In this document: positions 6,018 through 6,291 of the stretch, in pieces
Layout: every line of letters begins with the position of its first letter
Position numbering within the stretch: the first letter of the stretch is position 1
Source of the DNA: Cytophagaceae bacterium
GTDB lineage: Bacteria; Bacteroidota; Bacteroidia; Cytophagales; Spirosomataceae
DNA length: 6,291 nucleotides
Assembly: GCA_947461155.1 (NCBI GenBank)
Contig: CANHKE010000089.1
Coordinates: forward strand, 1-6,291
Direction of reading: 5' to 3'
Program-made: the position numbers and the translations under genes
The notes under the pieces: generated by a model
What the model saw: only the letters and a program-made list of their open reading frames with translations
What the model was told of the DNA's origin: nothing
Database searches by the model: none

Positions 6018-6291
6018 TTATTTTTTTAATCCTTTAATAAATTCGGAAGGTTTTTGATTCATGATGGAAATAAACGCGATGTTGAAATTGGATCGCGACG
6101 AAAAGCCGGATTTATCGGCAATGGCCTCGATGGTATAATGGGACCATTTTCCGGATTTGATGGCATCCACGGCGAATTCGATGCGCAATTTATTTTTCCA
6201 ATCATTGAAATTGGTTTTTAAGAAATCCTTGAAATAGATGGAAATCTGGTGGGCAGGAATTCCCGTTTCTTGGGTAATAATCGTAATGGTA
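6018..6291 (-). CDS. AraC-family transcriptional regulator, C-terminal DNA-binding domain (cut by window edge)
   Basis: Ninety C-terminal residues of a minus-strand gene whose start lies beyond the right edge; the reading frame is open to base 6291 and ends in TAA at 6018-6020. The visible part is the double helix-turn-helix of AraC/XylS regulators. The first helix-turn-helix includes ITQETGIPAHQISIYF; the second includes IEAIADKSGFSSRSNFNIAF and ends with the family's PSEFI motif before a short lysine-rich tail. The ligand-sensing domain is not visible, so it cannot be said whether this is a simple AraC regulator or the end of a membrane-bound or hybrid two-component sensor. The lyase gene follows after 25 nt, making it the likeliest target. 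Confidence 0.85.
   Translation of the reverse strand, partial: TITIITQETGIPAHQISIYFKDFLKTNFNDWKNKLRIEFAVDAIKSGKWSHYTIEAIADKSGFSSRSNFNIAFISIMNQKPSEFIKGLKK

Noticed and set aside
1..6291. CRISPR array, tRNA, insertion sequence or phage genes
   Set aside because: No spaced direct repeats, cloverleaf-like sequence, transposase frame or phage protein was seen; coding sequence fills nearly the whole window.

Overview
The window looks like chromosomal DNA from a moderately AT-rich member of the Bacteroidota, probably a Cytophagales-like environmental bacterium. This rests on protein character (a GMC oxidoreductase and a DUF4350-type secreted protein of the kind I associate with that phylum), on most starts lacking a Shine-Dalgarno sequence, and on the recurrent A-rich start context AAACCTATGAAA. 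The genus is not identifiable from the sequence. I see no mobile element, tRNA, rRNA, CRISPR array or large repeat.

Right to left, because nearly everything is on the minus strand: the window opens (6018-6291) with the C-terminal DNA-binding end of an AraC-family regulator. It is followed after 25 nt by a secreted alginate-lyase-family polysaccharide lyase (4850-5992). A lone plus-strand gene for a DUF2200 protein (4472-4834) is convergent with the lyase, with 15 nt between stop codons. A 94-nt AT-rich divergent promoter region (4378-4471) holds a perfect 8-bp dyad and a strong Shine-Dalgarno sequence for the DUF2200 gene.

Leftward from that region runs a compact four-gene run that is very probably one operon: a secreted DUF4350/GATase1-like protein (3466-4377), a sugar isomerase/epimerase-type TIM barrel with a Tat-like N-terminus (2556-3452), a GMC-family FAD oxidoreductase with a three-cysteine motif (856-2553), and a PhnB-like VOC protein (425-853). 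Gaps are 13, 2 and 2 nt. After a further 55 nt comes the 5' part of a secreted GH20 beta-N-acetylhexosaminidase gene (1-369), which runs off the left edge.

The theme is carbohydrate processing. Secreted enzymes at both ends cleave polysaccharide or amino-sugar glycans. The central operon joins an FAD sugar or polyol oxidase/dehydrogenase to a TIM-barrel enzyme able to act on an oxidised (keto) sugar. This resembles the logic of 3-keto-sugar pathways, but the substrate cannot be read from sequence. The gene set DUF4350 + TIM barrel + GMC + VOC is the most interesting part and may be an undescribed sugar-oxidation module.
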